A DNA stretch of 29,834 bases from a virus. The notes beneath the pieces were generated by a model. It ran no database searches. It had not been told where the DNA came from and worked only from the letters and a program-made list of their open reading frames with translations. Within the stretch, counting starts at the first letter, position 1; each line of letters starts with the position of its first letter. The stretch lies in IMG/VR virus record IMGVR_UViG_3300020219_000054, positions 1 through 29,834 of that record; one strand, given 5' to 3'. The translations under genes and the position numbers were made by a program. Below, piece after piece: positions 1 through 5,652 of this stretch.

Positions 1-176
1 TTACCGCCGCACCCTTCGATATAAATATCCGGTATGCGGTACAGACGGTTACCATAAATCCGAAAAAACGCGGCAACTTAGCGAAGTTTGCCGGACAAAA
101 AGTAGATGTGGTTTGCACTACGATTTCCCGGTACTCACCCAGAATAATTTTCTGGATCAAAGCTTCTACTATTTAA
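1..176 (+). CDS. C-terminal end of an unrecognised protein (5' partial)
   Basis: An open frame enters from the left edge (first full codon at base 3) and runs 57 codons to TAA at 174-176. The visible part ends with residues SRYSPRIIFWIKASTI. It is rich in beta-branched residues and has basic stretches (NPKKRGN), with no motif I recognise. The gene is supported by the absence of stops in this frame and by a family A leader starting directly at its stop codon, as happens after other genes here. The start and most of the protein lie outside the window, so no function is proposed. Confidence 0.6.
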   Translation, partial: TAAPFDINIRYAVQTVTINPKKRGNLAKFAGQKVDVVCTTISRYSPRIIFWIKASTI

Positions 177-243
177 TTGTACCGAACCCGGCCTAACACC
201 CCGGGTAAGGAATTTCTTTTCACCTTTCTAAAACAAAAATATC
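174..243 (+). repeat. Family A intergenic leader, copy 1
   Basis: It starts at the stop of the preceding gene (TAATTGTACCGA) and contains a stem CCCGG (187-191) / CCGGG (201-205) with a 9-nt loop. The invariant AAGGAATTTCTTTTCAC (207-223) and CTTTCTAAAACA follow, and the leader ends at the ATG at 244. Three more copies precede the genes at 489, 690 and 1097. The loop carries CTAACACC, a string also found at the head of family B leaders. Confidence 0.8.
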
Positions 244-441
244 ATGAAACACGAAGAAACCGGCACATTGGAAAAGCGGCACGAAGATTTGACCCGAATC
301 TACAACGCCATAGAAGACCTCCGCGCGTTGCTGGGGGATGCAAAAGCGAGTACCCGCGAAGACGCACGTGCGCTGGACGCACTCGTAAGCGGGGTAATGG
401 AAAAAAGGCAGGAACTTTGGCGGGAAAGCGGCGAGGGGTAA
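244..441 (+). CDS. Small charged helical protein, unknown function
   Basis: A 65-residue protein with a very high content of Glu, Arg, Lys and Ala. The segment from EKRHEDLTRIYNAIEDL to the end looks like one long amphipathic helix or short coiled coil, with hydrophobics at heptad-like spacing. There is no Cys, signal peptide or catalytic motif. The ATG at 244 is chosen because it sits at the end of a family A leader, at the same distance from the leader core as in the neighbouring genes. The frame overlapping it from 177 uses a non-ATG start and is a shadow. A small phage accessory or regulatory protein is possible, but nothing specific can be claimed. Confidence 0.7.
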   Translation: MKHEETGTLEKRHEDLTRIYNAIEDLRALLGDAKASTREDARALDALVSGVMEKRQELWRESGEG

Positions 442-488
442 CACGCCGGTTAAGGAATTTCTTTTCACTTTTCTAAAAACAACACAAG
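430..488 (+). repeat. Family A intergenic leader, copy 2
   Basis: The stem here is GGCG (430-433) / CGCC (444-447), with the stop codon of the preceding gene (439-441) in its loop. The invariant TTAAGGAATTTCTTTTCACT and TTCTAAAA core follows. The stem sequence differs from copies 1, 3 and 4 while pairing is kept, which suggests the fold matters. This copy lacks the TAATTGTACCGA head because it overlaps the upstream coding end. Confidence 0.75.
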
Positions 489-626
489 ATGCAAGAAAAA
501 AACATGTGTATTATCGGCAAAATAATTAATGCCCTCGGCGAAATTCTTCTGAGCAAAGAAGCCTTTCGGGACGCCCAGGCCGAAGCGGGCTACCCCTTAG
601 ATTGGGAACCCGAAGACGAAGCTTAA
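489..626 (+). CDS. 45-residue acidic small protein, unknown function
   Basis: A short gene whose ATG lies directly after a family A leader. It encodes MQEKNMCIIGKIINALGEIL, then SKEAFRDAQAEAGYPLDWEPEDEA. The first half is an amphipathic hydrophobic helix and the last twelve residues are strongly acidic. The stop at 624-626 is followed immediately by the head of the next leader (TTGTACCGA), so the gene fills the space between two leader copies exactly. That placement is the main evidence that it is translated. A small interaction or inhibitor-type protein would fit the composition, but this is only a guess. Confidence 0.6.
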   Translation: MQEKNMCIIGKIINALGEILLSKEAFRDAQAEAGYPLDWEPEDEA

Positions 627-689
627 TTGTACCGACCCCCGCTGGCAACCGGGGATGGAATTTCTTTAACTTTTCTAAAAAATAAAATC
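622..689 (+). repeat. Family A intergenic leader, copy 3
   Basis: The head AGCTTAATTGTACCGA overlaps the stop of the upstream gene. The stem is CCCCG (637-641) / CGGGG (650-654) with the loop CTGGCAAC. The core appears as ATGGAATTTCTTTAACTTT, followed by TCTAAAAAATAAAATC and the ATG at 690. The stem has shifted composition relative to copies 1 and 4 but still pairs. Confidence 0.8.
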
Positions 690-1010
690 ATGGTAATTAA
701 CAAAACACCGCACGCAGTTAACATCGTTGGCCCAAATGGGCAAGTTGTTAGAACTTACGAAAAAGGTGACAGTCAAATCCGGCTTGCAGTAATAACAATT
801 CGGGGGATTAACCTGCCCGATGGAACCCCCACCTCTAAAACTGAATTTGGCGACCCGGAAGGACTGCCGGATTTTGAAGCCGGCACATTTTACATAGTGT
901 CGCAAATGGTGCAAACCGCTCTACCCGAACGAAAGGATTTACTGGTACCCGCAGAAATCGTGCGGGACGACGGCGGCAACATCGTCGGTTGTAAATCCCT
1001 CGGGGTGTGA
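690..1010 (+). CDS. Conserved phage protein of unknown function (NKTPHAVNIV family)
   Basis: A 106-residue protein. It opens with INKTPHAVNIVGPNGQVVRT and ends with EIVRDDGGNIVGCKSLGV, with FEAGTFYIVSQMVQTALPER in the middle. I recall this arrangement (xNxTPHxxxI, then YIVSxxVxxAxxxR, then PxxxVRDxxGxIxGxxSL) as a widespread family in phages and mobile elements with no assigned activity. The mostly beta-strand pattern suggests a small globular fold. The ATG at 690 follows a family A leader, and the longer frame from 627 would need a TTG inside the leader. A hairpin spans its stop codon. The family match is from memory and not from a search. Confidence 0.8.
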   Translation: MVINKTPHAVNIVGPNGQVVRTYEKGDSQIRLAVITIRGINLPDGTPTSKTEFGDPEGLPDFEAGTFYIVSQMVQTALPERKDLLVPAEIVRDDGGNIVGCKSLGV

Positions 1011-1020
1011 AATACACACC
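1004..1020 (+). other. Hairpin across a stop codon
   Basis: GGTGTG (1004-1009) and CACACC (1015-1020) form a perfect 6-bp stem with the loop AAATA. The TGA stop of the upstream gene lies in its 5' arm and loop. There is no downstream T tract, so it is not a standard terminator. It might protect the 3' end of the message or separate genes, or it may be chance. Confidence 0.4.
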
Positions 1021-1025
1021 AGAAC

Positions 1026-1096
1026 AAGCTTAATCGTACCGACCCCGGCTGGCAACCGGGCAAGGAATTTCTTTTCACTTTCTAAACAACAAAATC
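1026..1096 (+). repeat. Family A intergenic leader, copy 4
   Basis: The head AAGCTTAATCGTACCGA is followed by the stem CCCGG (1044-1048) / CCGGG (1056-1060) with the loop CTGGCAA, then CAAGGAATTTCTTTTCAC and TTTCTAAACAACAAAATC up to the ATG at 1097. This copy lies between two non-overlapping genes. It shows that the TTAAT(T/C)GTACCGA head belongs to the element and not to an upstream coding end. Confidence 0.8.
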
Positions 1097-1510
1097 ATGC
1101 ACTATTCAGTAATTTTCAAAGCGGTAGATAACAAAGAACTTAGCGGCACAACCTGCGAAAAAGTAGGTAGGGCTTGGGTCGAGCAAATCCGGGAGGAATC
1201 GCAGTGCCCGAAACTACCTTTGGAGTTAATCCAGGGCAATATTTACTCCTTGCAAGACCGCGAGGCCAGCGCGCGGGTATCCGAAGAAACCGCCGAAATG
1301 ACCGAAAACTTCTTAGAAACGAACGAAGTGACCGTTATAGTCCCACCCAAGGGGCTACGAGAATTCTACAACCTAAAGGCGGTTATCCGCCAAAACGACA
1401 CGATCGGCGCGGTTACCGGGGTCTCCGTAGAGTGGGTGTTGGACAAAGAAGCCCTGGTGCTTGCATGGGCTGTGGCGGGGTTCCCGCTTAACTGGAATAC
1501 AGCATATTGA
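1097..1510 (+). CDS. Unrecognised 137-residue protein
   Basis: The protein begins MHYSVIFKAVDNKELSGTTC and continues through EKVGRAWVEQIREESQ, a long acidic helical part (EASARVSEETAEMTENFLE) and a hydrophobic C-terminus (VLAWAVAGFPLNWNTAY). No known motif is visible. The start follows the fourth family A leader. It is the last gene of the leader-associated block, and a strong intrinsic terminator stands 20 nt after its stop at 1508-1510. An overlapping +3 frame (1174-1491) is Arg- and Gly-rich and is a shadow. The function is unknown. Confidence 0.75.
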   Translation: MHYSVIFKAVDNKELSGTTCEKVGRAWVEQIREESQCPKLPLELIQGNIYSLQDREASARVSEETAEMTENFLETNEVTVIVPPKGLREFYNLKAVIRQNDTIGAVTGVSVEWVLDKEALVLAWAVAGFPLNWNTAY

Positions 1511-1530
1511 GTTGGAATTAGGATTCTTTC

Positions 1531-1563
1531 AGTAGTCGTGACCTCGGTCACGGCTACTTTTTT
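1531..1563 (+). terminator. Strong intrinsic terminator
   Basis: AGTAG and CGTGACC pair with GGTCACG and CTACT around a 2-nt loop, with a single T/G pair interrupting the stem. The stem is followed by a run of six T. It ends the transcription unit of the family A genes, and a new gene begins 20 nt later. Confidence 0.9.
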
Positions 1564-1583
1564 CCTGTTTAAAACAAAAAAGT

Positions 1584-2225
1584 ATGAAAGAGCGATTACT
1601 TAAAACCCTGCTTAGAGAAAACCCAAAGCATCGGGCTTTACTTTTCGATCTTGCAGAAACCGTGGGGGCGTATATCGTTAAGACCACGCCCCGGGGTGCA
1701 ACATTCGAGGATTTTGGCGGGAGAACTCAAACCAGCGGAATAAAATTCTGCGATATCGATGCAAATGGCCACGTAGAGTTTTATTGGGGCTATGACCCCA
1801 TTGCGTCAGCAAATAGCGTCGTAATACGGCGAAAAGCCCTAAAAGCTTTCGAGAAAAAACTTTTAGCAAGCGTCGCAGATTTGAAATTTTTTATAGCCCA
1901 AATTGAACGGGCAAAAAAACTCGCGGTGGCCGAAATCCGCACAGCCTTTGCCGACTACGTAACGCTCGAAGGTTGCGAAAGTGAAAAGCACGATGCAGCA
2001 GAAAAGCGCCTCGGAGCGTTGCTAAAGGCGAAAAAGTCCGCCGATAAAGCGGGGTATAATTGGTGTAAATACACAACCGAGCCGGGAAAACTCTTAAACG
2101 AATCGGAGGTATTTAGCATAAAACAATTGGGGGAACAGAAATACCCGCATGCCGATATTGCCCTTAGATACGGCGTAACCCCGGAAAGAGTTAAAAATAT
2201 TATTAACGAAGATAACGAAGACTAA
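1584..2225 (+). CDS. Unrecognised protein with C-terminal helix-turn-helix-like segment
   Basis: A 213-residue protein. Residues 1-85 are mixed alpha/beta, and residues 85-165 form a long lysine/alanine-rich helical region that may be coiled (IERAKKLAVAEIRTAFADYV, AAEKRLGALLKAKKSADKAG). The last 40 residues (LNESEVFSIKQLGEQKYPHA, then DIALRYGVTPERVKNIIN) have the spacing of a helix-turn-helix, like the HTH tails of phage HNH/NUMOD-type proteins. No HNH or GIY-YIG catalytic residues are seen, so DNA binding is inferred only from this tail. The gene follows a strong terminator and so probably has its own promoter. The next gene starts 1 nt after its stop, so the two are co-transcribed. Confidence 0.75.
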   Translation: MKERLLKTLLRENPKHRALLFDLAETVGAYIVKTTPRGATFEDFGGRTQTSGIKFCDIDANGHVEFYWGYDPIASANSVVIRRKALKAFEKKLLASVADLKFFIAQIERAKKLAVAEIRTAFADYVTLEGCESEKHDAAEKRLGALLKAKKSADKAGYNWCKYTTEPGKLLNESEVFSIKQLGEQKYPHADIALRYGVTPERVKNIINEDNED

Positions 2226-2226
2226 A

Positions 2227-2418
2227 ATGAACCCCGAAAAAATTTATTGGACACAGAAAAATGGGTGTAAAATTGACGTGGATGACATGTCAGAAACGCA
2301 TCTGAGGAATGCATTAAAACACATTTTACGTAATCAAAATATTGGCGTAGTACCCTTTTCAGAAGCTGAAATAGAGGCAATCGCCGCCGCGCAAGGGGAT
2401 GATTGGCTGTGGAAGTGA
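2227..2418 (+). CDS. Small unrecognised protein
   Basis: A 63-residue protein beginning MNPEKIYWTQKNGCKIDVDD. The later parts are an amphipathic helix (ETHLRNALKHILRNQ) and an acidic tail ending DDWLWK. The pattern -WxxxxGxxIxxxxMxxxHLxNxLxxI- resembles small phage proteins of unknown role that open with a strand-turn-strand and then a helix. It starts 1 nt after the stop of the previous gene, which supports translational coupling. No function can be assigned. Confidence 0.7.
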   Translation: MNPEKIYWTQKNGCKIDVDDMSETHLRNALKHILRNQNIGVVPFSEAEIEAIAAAQGDDWLWK

Positions 2419-2452
2419 ACTAAACGTATTTAAATTTAACACAGAATTTTAT

Positions 2453-2740
2453 ATGGAAAATGAAACAGCATTAAACCAAGAAACCCCGCCTATTGCAAAT
2501 GTGCCGTTAGCGGTAGTGTTCCCTCGTAAATTGGTTCACTCGGGAAAGCGAAGAGCTTTTGCCTCGTGTTTTGTTTGGGATTGCCCTGCTTGCGGAAAGT
2601 GGAACATCCTGCAAACAAGAAACCTATTCGGAATATCGATAACCACCTGCCAGGATTGTAAAACAGGGATTAAATTAGATAAGGAGAACCCCGTAGAAGA
2701 AATAACACGAACAAAAGCTACGAAGTCAATTATAGATTAG
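2453..2740 (+). CDS. Zinc-ribbon-like small protein
   Basis: A 95-residue protein starting at the ATG at 2453 (MENETALNQETPPIANVPLA). A CPAC pair (CVWDCPACGKWNI) and a CQDC pair (ITTCQDCKTG) about 20 residues apart form a plausible four-cysteine zinc ribbon, followed by a charged tail. An upstream ATG at 2399 in the same frame would extend it by 18 residues overlapping the previous gene, but its sequence is less natural and the gap before 2453 is AT-rich like other starts here. Small zinc ribbons in phages often bind nucleic acid or RNA polymerase. That is family knowledge only, and the role here is unknown. Confidence 0.7.
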   Translation: MENETALNQETPPIANVPLAVVFPRKLVHSGKRRAFASCFVWDCPACGKWNILQTRNLFGISITTCQDCKTGIKLDKENPVEEITRTKATKSIID

Positions 2741-2768
2741 CGGTTCGGGCTTCTCCGCTTTTAGAAGC
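2739..2768 (+). promoter_or_regulatory. Two overlapping hairpins (terminator or attenuator candidate)
   Basis: AGCGG (2739-2743) pairs with CCGCT (2755-2759) followed by TTTT, a weak terminator shape. GCTTCT (2749-2754) also pairs with AGAAGC (2763-2768). The two stems interlock, so they exclude each other or form a pseudoknot. The site lies in the 48-nt gap between the zinc-ribbon gene and the P-loop ATPase gene. Confidence 0.45.
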
Positions 2769-2788
2769 TCAAAATATAATAAATAAAA

Positions 2789-3163
2789 ATGAAAAAATCA
2801 ATTTTAATTACTGGCCGCCAAGGTAGCGGCAAAACGACAAAAGCAAAAGAAATTGCAAGTCAGTTTCAAATAGATGAAGTGGTATTTCTTCCGTTTCAGG
2901 GCGCGATGAACGACAAGTTTCTTTTTTCTGAATGCACAGAGAAAACAAAGTTGATAGTGGTCGATGATCTTTCCGACCTTGCCCAAGTTCAATTGTTTTT
3001 AAATCCTATTGTAGTAGTAAACAAGAAAATGAAAGAACCCTTTTCAATCAATCCGCAATTTGTACTGGTTTGCCAAAGCGATATTCAACCCGATCAACTT
3101 GTCGAGCTCGGTGCAAATTTTGAGGTTATTAACTGTCAATTTAGGGCAGCCGCTAACTCGTAG
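2789..3163 (+). CDS. Mini P-loop ATPase
   Basis: A 124-residue single-domain NTPase. The Walker A motif GRQGSGKTT is at residues 9-17, directly after a hydrophobic strand. A Walker B motif LIVVDD is at 55-60. A further strand, FVLVCQSD, at 91-98 is placed like a sensor-I strand. There is no room for a lid or a partner domain, so it is far smaller than AAA+ initiators, and it lacks the RecA, DnaC or kinase residues I would look for. It may act in a complex with another phage protein. The end of the gene (CCGCTAACTCG) resembles the head of the family B leader, which begins 8 nt after the stop. The ATPase fold is well supported; its role is not. Confidence 0.8.
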   Translation: MKKSILITGRQGSGKTTKAKEIASQFQIDEVVFLPFQGAMNDKFLFSECTEKTKLIVVDDLSDLAQVQLFLNPIVVVNKKMKEPFSINPQFVLVCQSDIQPDQLVELGANFEVINCQFRAAANS

Positions 3164-3225
3164 CTTTGCACCTAACACCCCACTTTGCGTAGGTGGCGCT
3201 TCCACCACAAAAGTAAATTTGAAAG
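3161..3225 (+). repeat. Family B leader, copy 1, with two promoter-like -7 boxes
   Basis: The core TAACACCCCACTTTGCG begins at 3173. The hairpin GGTGG (3192-3196) - CGCTT - CCACC (3202-3206) is followed by ACAAAAG. TAAATTTG (3214-3221), a perfect Bacteroidota -7 box, ends 4 nt before the ATG at 3226. A second -7-like box, TAGCTTTG, lies at 3161-3168 just before the element. TTTG before and CAAA after the hairpin can extend the stem across an internal loop. Confidence 0.85.
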
Positions 3226-3453
3226 ATGAAAGAGGATATAACCACAAATGTTCAAGCTGAGCTATTCGCCCTGCCTGACGCAAAGTTAGCTGCGGGGCTT
3301 ACTTGTAACACCTGTGAACACCGCCAAAAACACCAATGCAATAGTAAGGTGTTTCAATATTGCGGTGTTCGTAAGAGCAACCGAACTAACAATAGCTTGC
3401 TAAAAATTAAATGTAAAACCGCTGCTTGTCCGCTTCACCAGCCTTGCAGCTAA
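3226..3453 (+). CDS. Cys-rich small protein (putative metal-binding)
   Basis: A 75-residue protein. After a variable N-terminus it has TCNTCEHRQKHQCN, then YCGVRKSNRTNN, and ends KTAACPLHQPCS. Seven cysteines and several histidines at CxxCxH / C / C / CPLH / C spacing suggest one or two zinc sites. I recall similar short Cys/His proteins as recurrent hypothetical proteins of Bacteroidota phages. The start is fixed by the -7 box 4 nt upstream in a family B leader, which would give an almost leaderless message. No catalytic role is apparent, and nucleic-acid or protein binding is possible. Confidence 0.75.
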   Translation: MKEDITTNVQAELFALPDAKLAAGLTCNTCEHRQKHQCNSKVFQYCGVRKSNRTNNSLLKIKCKTAACPLHQPCS

Positions 3454-3457
3454 TTTG

Positions 3458-3465
3458 TAGATTTG
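3458..3465 (+). promoter_or_regulatory. Possible promoter -7 box
   Basis: TAGATTTG matches the Bacteroidota -7 consensus TAnnTTTG, but no TTTG is found at the expected distance upstream. It lies in the 72-nt gap before the MazG-like gene, which has no family B leader. Transcription from here would give a leader of about 60 nt containing GGAGG at 3480-3484, too far from the ATG at 3526 to serve as its ribosome-binding site. Confidence 0.35.
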
Positions 3466-3525
3466 CGTTCGGTTATCGGAGGCACTTCTTTCGGAATGAT
3501 TAATTAACAATTAAATAAAAAGAAT

Positions 3526-3900
3526 ATGTTAAACCAATTAGCGACAGAAATTCACGAAAACGCCAAATCAAAAGGATTTTTTGATGGTGAAAAAAACATT
3601 GGCGAAATGCTTTGTCTGATACATTCGGAAGTTTCCGAAGCATTAGAGGCAGACAGAAAGAATTATTACTCCAATATTTCGGAAATAAAATTAAAAGGGT
3701 TAGCCGATGAAAATTCAGCTGAAAAATTTAAAGATGTTTTTACCGAATGTGTAAAAGACACATTTGAAGATGAATTAGCAGATGTTGTTATAAGAGTTTT
3801 TGACCTATGTGCTTTTAAGGGGATTGATATTGAAAGTCACATTAAAGCCAAAATGAGATATAACGCAAGTCGTCCTCATAAACACGGTAAGTTGTATTAG
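3526..3900 (+). CDS. MazG-like nucleoside triphosphate pyrophosphohydrolase
   Basis: A 124-residue all-alpha NTP pyrophosphatase of the MazG-like type. The metal-binding glutamates appear in LIHSEVSEALEA (E35, E38, E41) and in FEDELADVVIRVFD (E83, D86), with the usual K/R-rich tail KAKMRYNASRPHKHGK. Members hydrolyse (d)NTPs to the monophosphate and pyrophosphate. In phages they are thought to clear non-canonical nucleotides or lower the host alarmone response. The length equals one catalytic domain, so it probably works as a dimer or tetramer. The gene is followed 3 nt after its stop by a family B leader. The fold assignment is firm; the substrate cannot be read from the sequence. Confidence 0.9.
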   Translation: MLNQLATEIHENAKSKGFFDGEKNIGEMLCLIHSEVSEALEADRKNYYSNISEIKLKGLADENSAEKFKDVFTECVKDTFEDELADVVIRVFDLCAFKGIDIESHIKAKMRYNASRPHKHGKLY

Positions 3901-3903
3901 GGT

Positions 3904-3965
3904 TGCCGCTAACACACCACTTTGCGCAGGTGGCGCTTCCACCACAAAAGTAAATTTGCAACGAA
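3904..3965 (+). repeat. Family B leader, copy 2
   Basis: TTGCCGCTAACACACCACTT is followed by TGCGCA, the hairpin GGTGG (3929-3933) - CGCTT - CCACC (3939-3943), ACAAAAG and TAAATTTG (3951-3958), a perfect -7 box 7 nt before the ATG at 3966. It is almost identical to copy 1 from the hairpin through the -7 box, although the flanking genes are unrelated. Confidence 0.85.
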
Positions 3966-4148
3966 ATGAAAAAAGGAATGATTTTCGACCTTTACCAAGA
4001 GGGTAAATCGACAAGAAGAGTAATGGCAATTAATGAAAAAGATGTGATGTGTTTAGACGGATGCATAGGAGAAGTTATTAAATTTATTGACTTCGACAAT
4101 GAAGTAGAAAGGGTTTTGATTGATAACATCTTTGATTGCGGAATGTAG
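3966..4148 (+). CDS. Small acidic protein, unknown function
   Basis: A 60-residue protein beginning MKKGMIFDLYQEGKSTRRVM. It continues with strand-like segments (VMCLDGCIGEVIKFIDFDNE) and ends DNIFDCGM. The alternating hydrophobic pattern suggests a small beta-barrel or SH3-like fold, but no motif is recognised. It is the only gene between two family B leaders (copies 2 and 3), i.e. a single-gene cassette. The ATG lies 7 nt after a perfect -7 box, so its message would have a very short leader. Confidence 0.65.
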   Translation: MKKGMIFDLYQEGKSTRRVMAINEKDVMCLDGCIGEVIKFIDFDNEVERVLIDNIFDCGM

Positions 4149-4152
4149 CAAT

Positions 4153-4210
4153 GCCCGCTAACACCCCACTTTGCGCAGGTGGCGCTTCCACCACTAAAAC
4201 TTAATGCCGT
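4153..4210 (+). repeat. Family B leader, copy 3
   Basis: GCCCGCTAACACCCCACTTT is followed by GCGCA, the hairpin GGTGG (4178-4182) - CGCTT - CCACC (4188-4192), and CTAAAACTTAATGCCGT up to the ATG at 4211. The -7 box seen in copies 1 and 2 is missing, so the hairpin and not the promoter box is the part kept in all copies. Confidence 0.85.
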
Positions 4211-4480
4211 ATGGACAAAAAACAATCACCGATAAACAATTGCGATTGCTTGATAGGATTTTTAAGCGGAGAACAAGTCTCCAAATCCAATATCGATTTT
4301 GAAGTGCAAGCTATTGTAAATATCCAACCGACTTTTAAAAAATATGGGTTGCTGAATGGCGAACCGCAAAGTAAAAGTCAAATTGTGGACGGTAGAAAAG
4401 GCTATTTAAGCCGCTTTAGTTACTGCCCTTTTTGTGGCGAAAAAGTGAATTGGAAGCAGGTTCTTAGCAATTGCACATAA
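4211..4480 (+). CDS. Small protein with Cys pairs (zinc-ribbon-like)
   Basis: An 89-residue protein beginning MDKKQSPINNCDCLIGFLSG. It has a CDC pair at residues 11-13, a middle beta-strand region and a typical half zinc ribbon SYCPFCGEK near the end, followed by a last Cys (SNCT). I recall small phage proteins with a C-terminal FCPxCGxxI motif as common but unassigned. Its stop codon lies inside the head of the next family B leader (CACATAACAC), so the cassette boundary cuts into the coding end. The start follows copy 3 of the leader. Confidence 0.7.
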   Translation: MDKKQSPINNCDCLIGFLSGEQVSKSNIDFEVQAIVNIQPTFKKYGLLNGEPQSKSQIVDGRKGYLSRFSYCPFCGEKVNWKQVLSNCT

Positions 4481-4538
4481 CACACCACTTAGCGCAGGTG
4501 GCGCTTCCACCACTAAAAACTTTAAAAACAACAATAAA
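4471..4538 (+). repeat. Family B leader, copy 4
   Basis: TTGCACATAACACACCACTT is followed by AGCGCA, the hairpin GGTGG (4497-4501) - CGCTT - CCACC (4507-4511) and CTAAAAACTTT, then 16 AT-rich bases to the ATG at 4539. Where other copies have TTTG before the hairpin this one has TTAG, and where copies 1, 2 and 6 have CAAA after it this one has CTAA, so the outer pairing is kept. Confidence 0.85.
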
Positions 4539-5192
4539 ATGGCTGAAATTAATCTTTATAATATAGATTGTATGGAGTTGCTGAAACAATACCCCGACAA
4601 TCACTTTGATTTGGCTATTGTTGACCCACCGTATGGAATTGATATAAACAATCAATCGCAAGGTAAGGGAGGCGGTGTGGCAAGGAAAATTGATTACACT
4701 AAATACGATTGGGACAAACAAGCACCGAACAAAGAATACTTTGATGAGTTGTTTAGAGTAAGCAAAAATCAAATCATTTGGGGTGCAAATCACTTTATTG
4801 AAAAGATACCATACAATACAAGTTGCTGGATTGTTTGGGACAAAGATAATGGAGAAACTGATTTTGCTGACTGTGAATTAGCGTGGACAAGTTTTAAAAC
4901 TGCGGTGCGAAAATTCAAATGGAAATGGGCAGGAATGCTTCAGCAAAATATGTCAAACAAACAACAACGAATACACCCTACCGAAAAGCCCATACAGCTT
5001 TATCAATGGCTTTTGAAAAAGTACGCAAAGGAAGGGGATTTAATTTTAGATACTCACATAGGAAGTGCCTCTATTGCGATTGCTTGCCACAGAGAAAAAT
5101 ATGATTTAATAGGGTGCGAATTAGTAACTGAATATTATGTTAAAGGACTAAACAGATTAAAAAATGAACAAGCGCAAACCTCTTTATTTTAA
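4539..5192 (+). CDS. Orphan DNA methyltransferase (N6-adenine/N4-cytosine, beta class)
   Basis: A 217-residue protein of the N6_N4 methylase family. The catalytic motif IV DPPY is at residues 29-32, near the N-terminus. RIHPTEKPIQLYQW (145-158) follows, and then the cofactor-binding motif LDTHIGSASIAIA (170-182), in place of the more usual DPFxGSGT. Catalysis before SAM-binding is the beta-class order. It transfers a methyl group from SAM to adenine N6 or cytosine N4. There is no linked restriction enzyme, so it is an orphan, as common in phages, where it may protect against host restriction. The target cannot be read from the sequence. There is no separate recognition domain, so recognition probably lies in the variable part at residues 40-140. 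Confidence 0.92.
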   Translation: MAEINLYNIDCMELLKQYPDNHFDLAIVDPPYGIDINNQSQGKGGGVARKIDYTKYDWDKQAPNKEYFDELFRVSKNQIIWGANHFIEKIPYNTSCWIVWDKDNGETDFADCELAWTSFKTAVRKFKWKWAGMLQQNMSNKQQRIHPTEKPIQLYQWLLKKYAKEGDLILDTHIGSASIAIACHREKYDLIGCELVTEYYVKGLNRLKNEQAQTSLF

Positions 5193-5245
5193 AATAAGAA
5201 AATTTATTAAAAAAATGTGCGGAGGGATTTTTTCTTTTTTAAAAC

Positions 5246-5305
5246 TTGCACATAACCACACACTTTGCGCGGGTGGCGCTTCCACCACTAAATTAAAATT
5301 GAAAA
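5246..5305 (+). repeat. Family B leader, copy 5
   Basis: CTTGCACATAACCACACACT is followed by TTGCGCG, the hairpin GGTGG (5272-5276) - CGCTT - CCACC (5282-5286), and CTAAATTAAAATTGAAAA to the ATG at 5306. TAAAATTG, one base from the -7 consensus, ends 4 nt before the start. The 53 nt between the methyltransferase stop and this copy are AT-rich and hold no convincing gene. Confidence 0.85.
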
Positions 5306-5635
5306 ATGGAAAATAATTCTGAAGAAGCACAAAACCTCGCCTTGGGGGTAGGTGCTGTTAGTGGCCGCCGTTTTTCTGTCGCGGATTTAGATGCTTGTTG
5401 GGGCGATTACACAACGGAAAGGCTCCGCGACATATTAAATAATGATTATAATATCGACGATGCAAGGGCTGACTTAATAAGCCTTATCGGATCTAAACAT
5501 GACCCTCGTGAAAAGCCCCCCGAAGATAAAAATATATTGTTATGTCGAAAGTGTTGCAAACCCCACCTCCTACGAGATGAGGATGCGGGTAGTGATAGAG
5601 AAGACCTTAGGCTGTGTGTTCGATGTTTCCTTTAA
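5306..5635 (+). CDS. Unrecognised protein with C-terminal Cys pairs
   Basis: A 109-residue protein. Residues 1-60 are helical and acidic (DLDACWGDYTTERLRDILNN). The C-terminal third carries LCRKCCKPHLLRDEDAG and then RLCVRCFL, two Cys pairs separated by about 25 residues, so a treble-clef or ribbon zinc site is likely. No enzymatic motif is visible. The start is set by family B leader copy 5. The next gene begins 17 nt after its stop without a leader copy, so these two probably form one unit. Confidence 0.7.
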   Translation: MENNSEEAQNLALGVGAVSGRRFSVADLDACWGDYTTERLRDILNNDYNIDDARADLISLIGSKHDPREKPPEDKNILLCRKCCKPHLLRDEDAGSDREDLRLCVRCFL

Positions 5636-5652
5636 ATATAAATTGAAAGACA

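Noticed and set aside
5215-5316. 33-codon ORF starting MCGGIFSFLK between the methyltransferase gene and family B copy 5
   Set aside because: The start resembles small phage proteins, but most of the frame is a read-through of the family B leader (TLCAGGASTTK) and ends inside the next gene. Other leader copies give the same peptide in other contexts, so it is probably not a gene.
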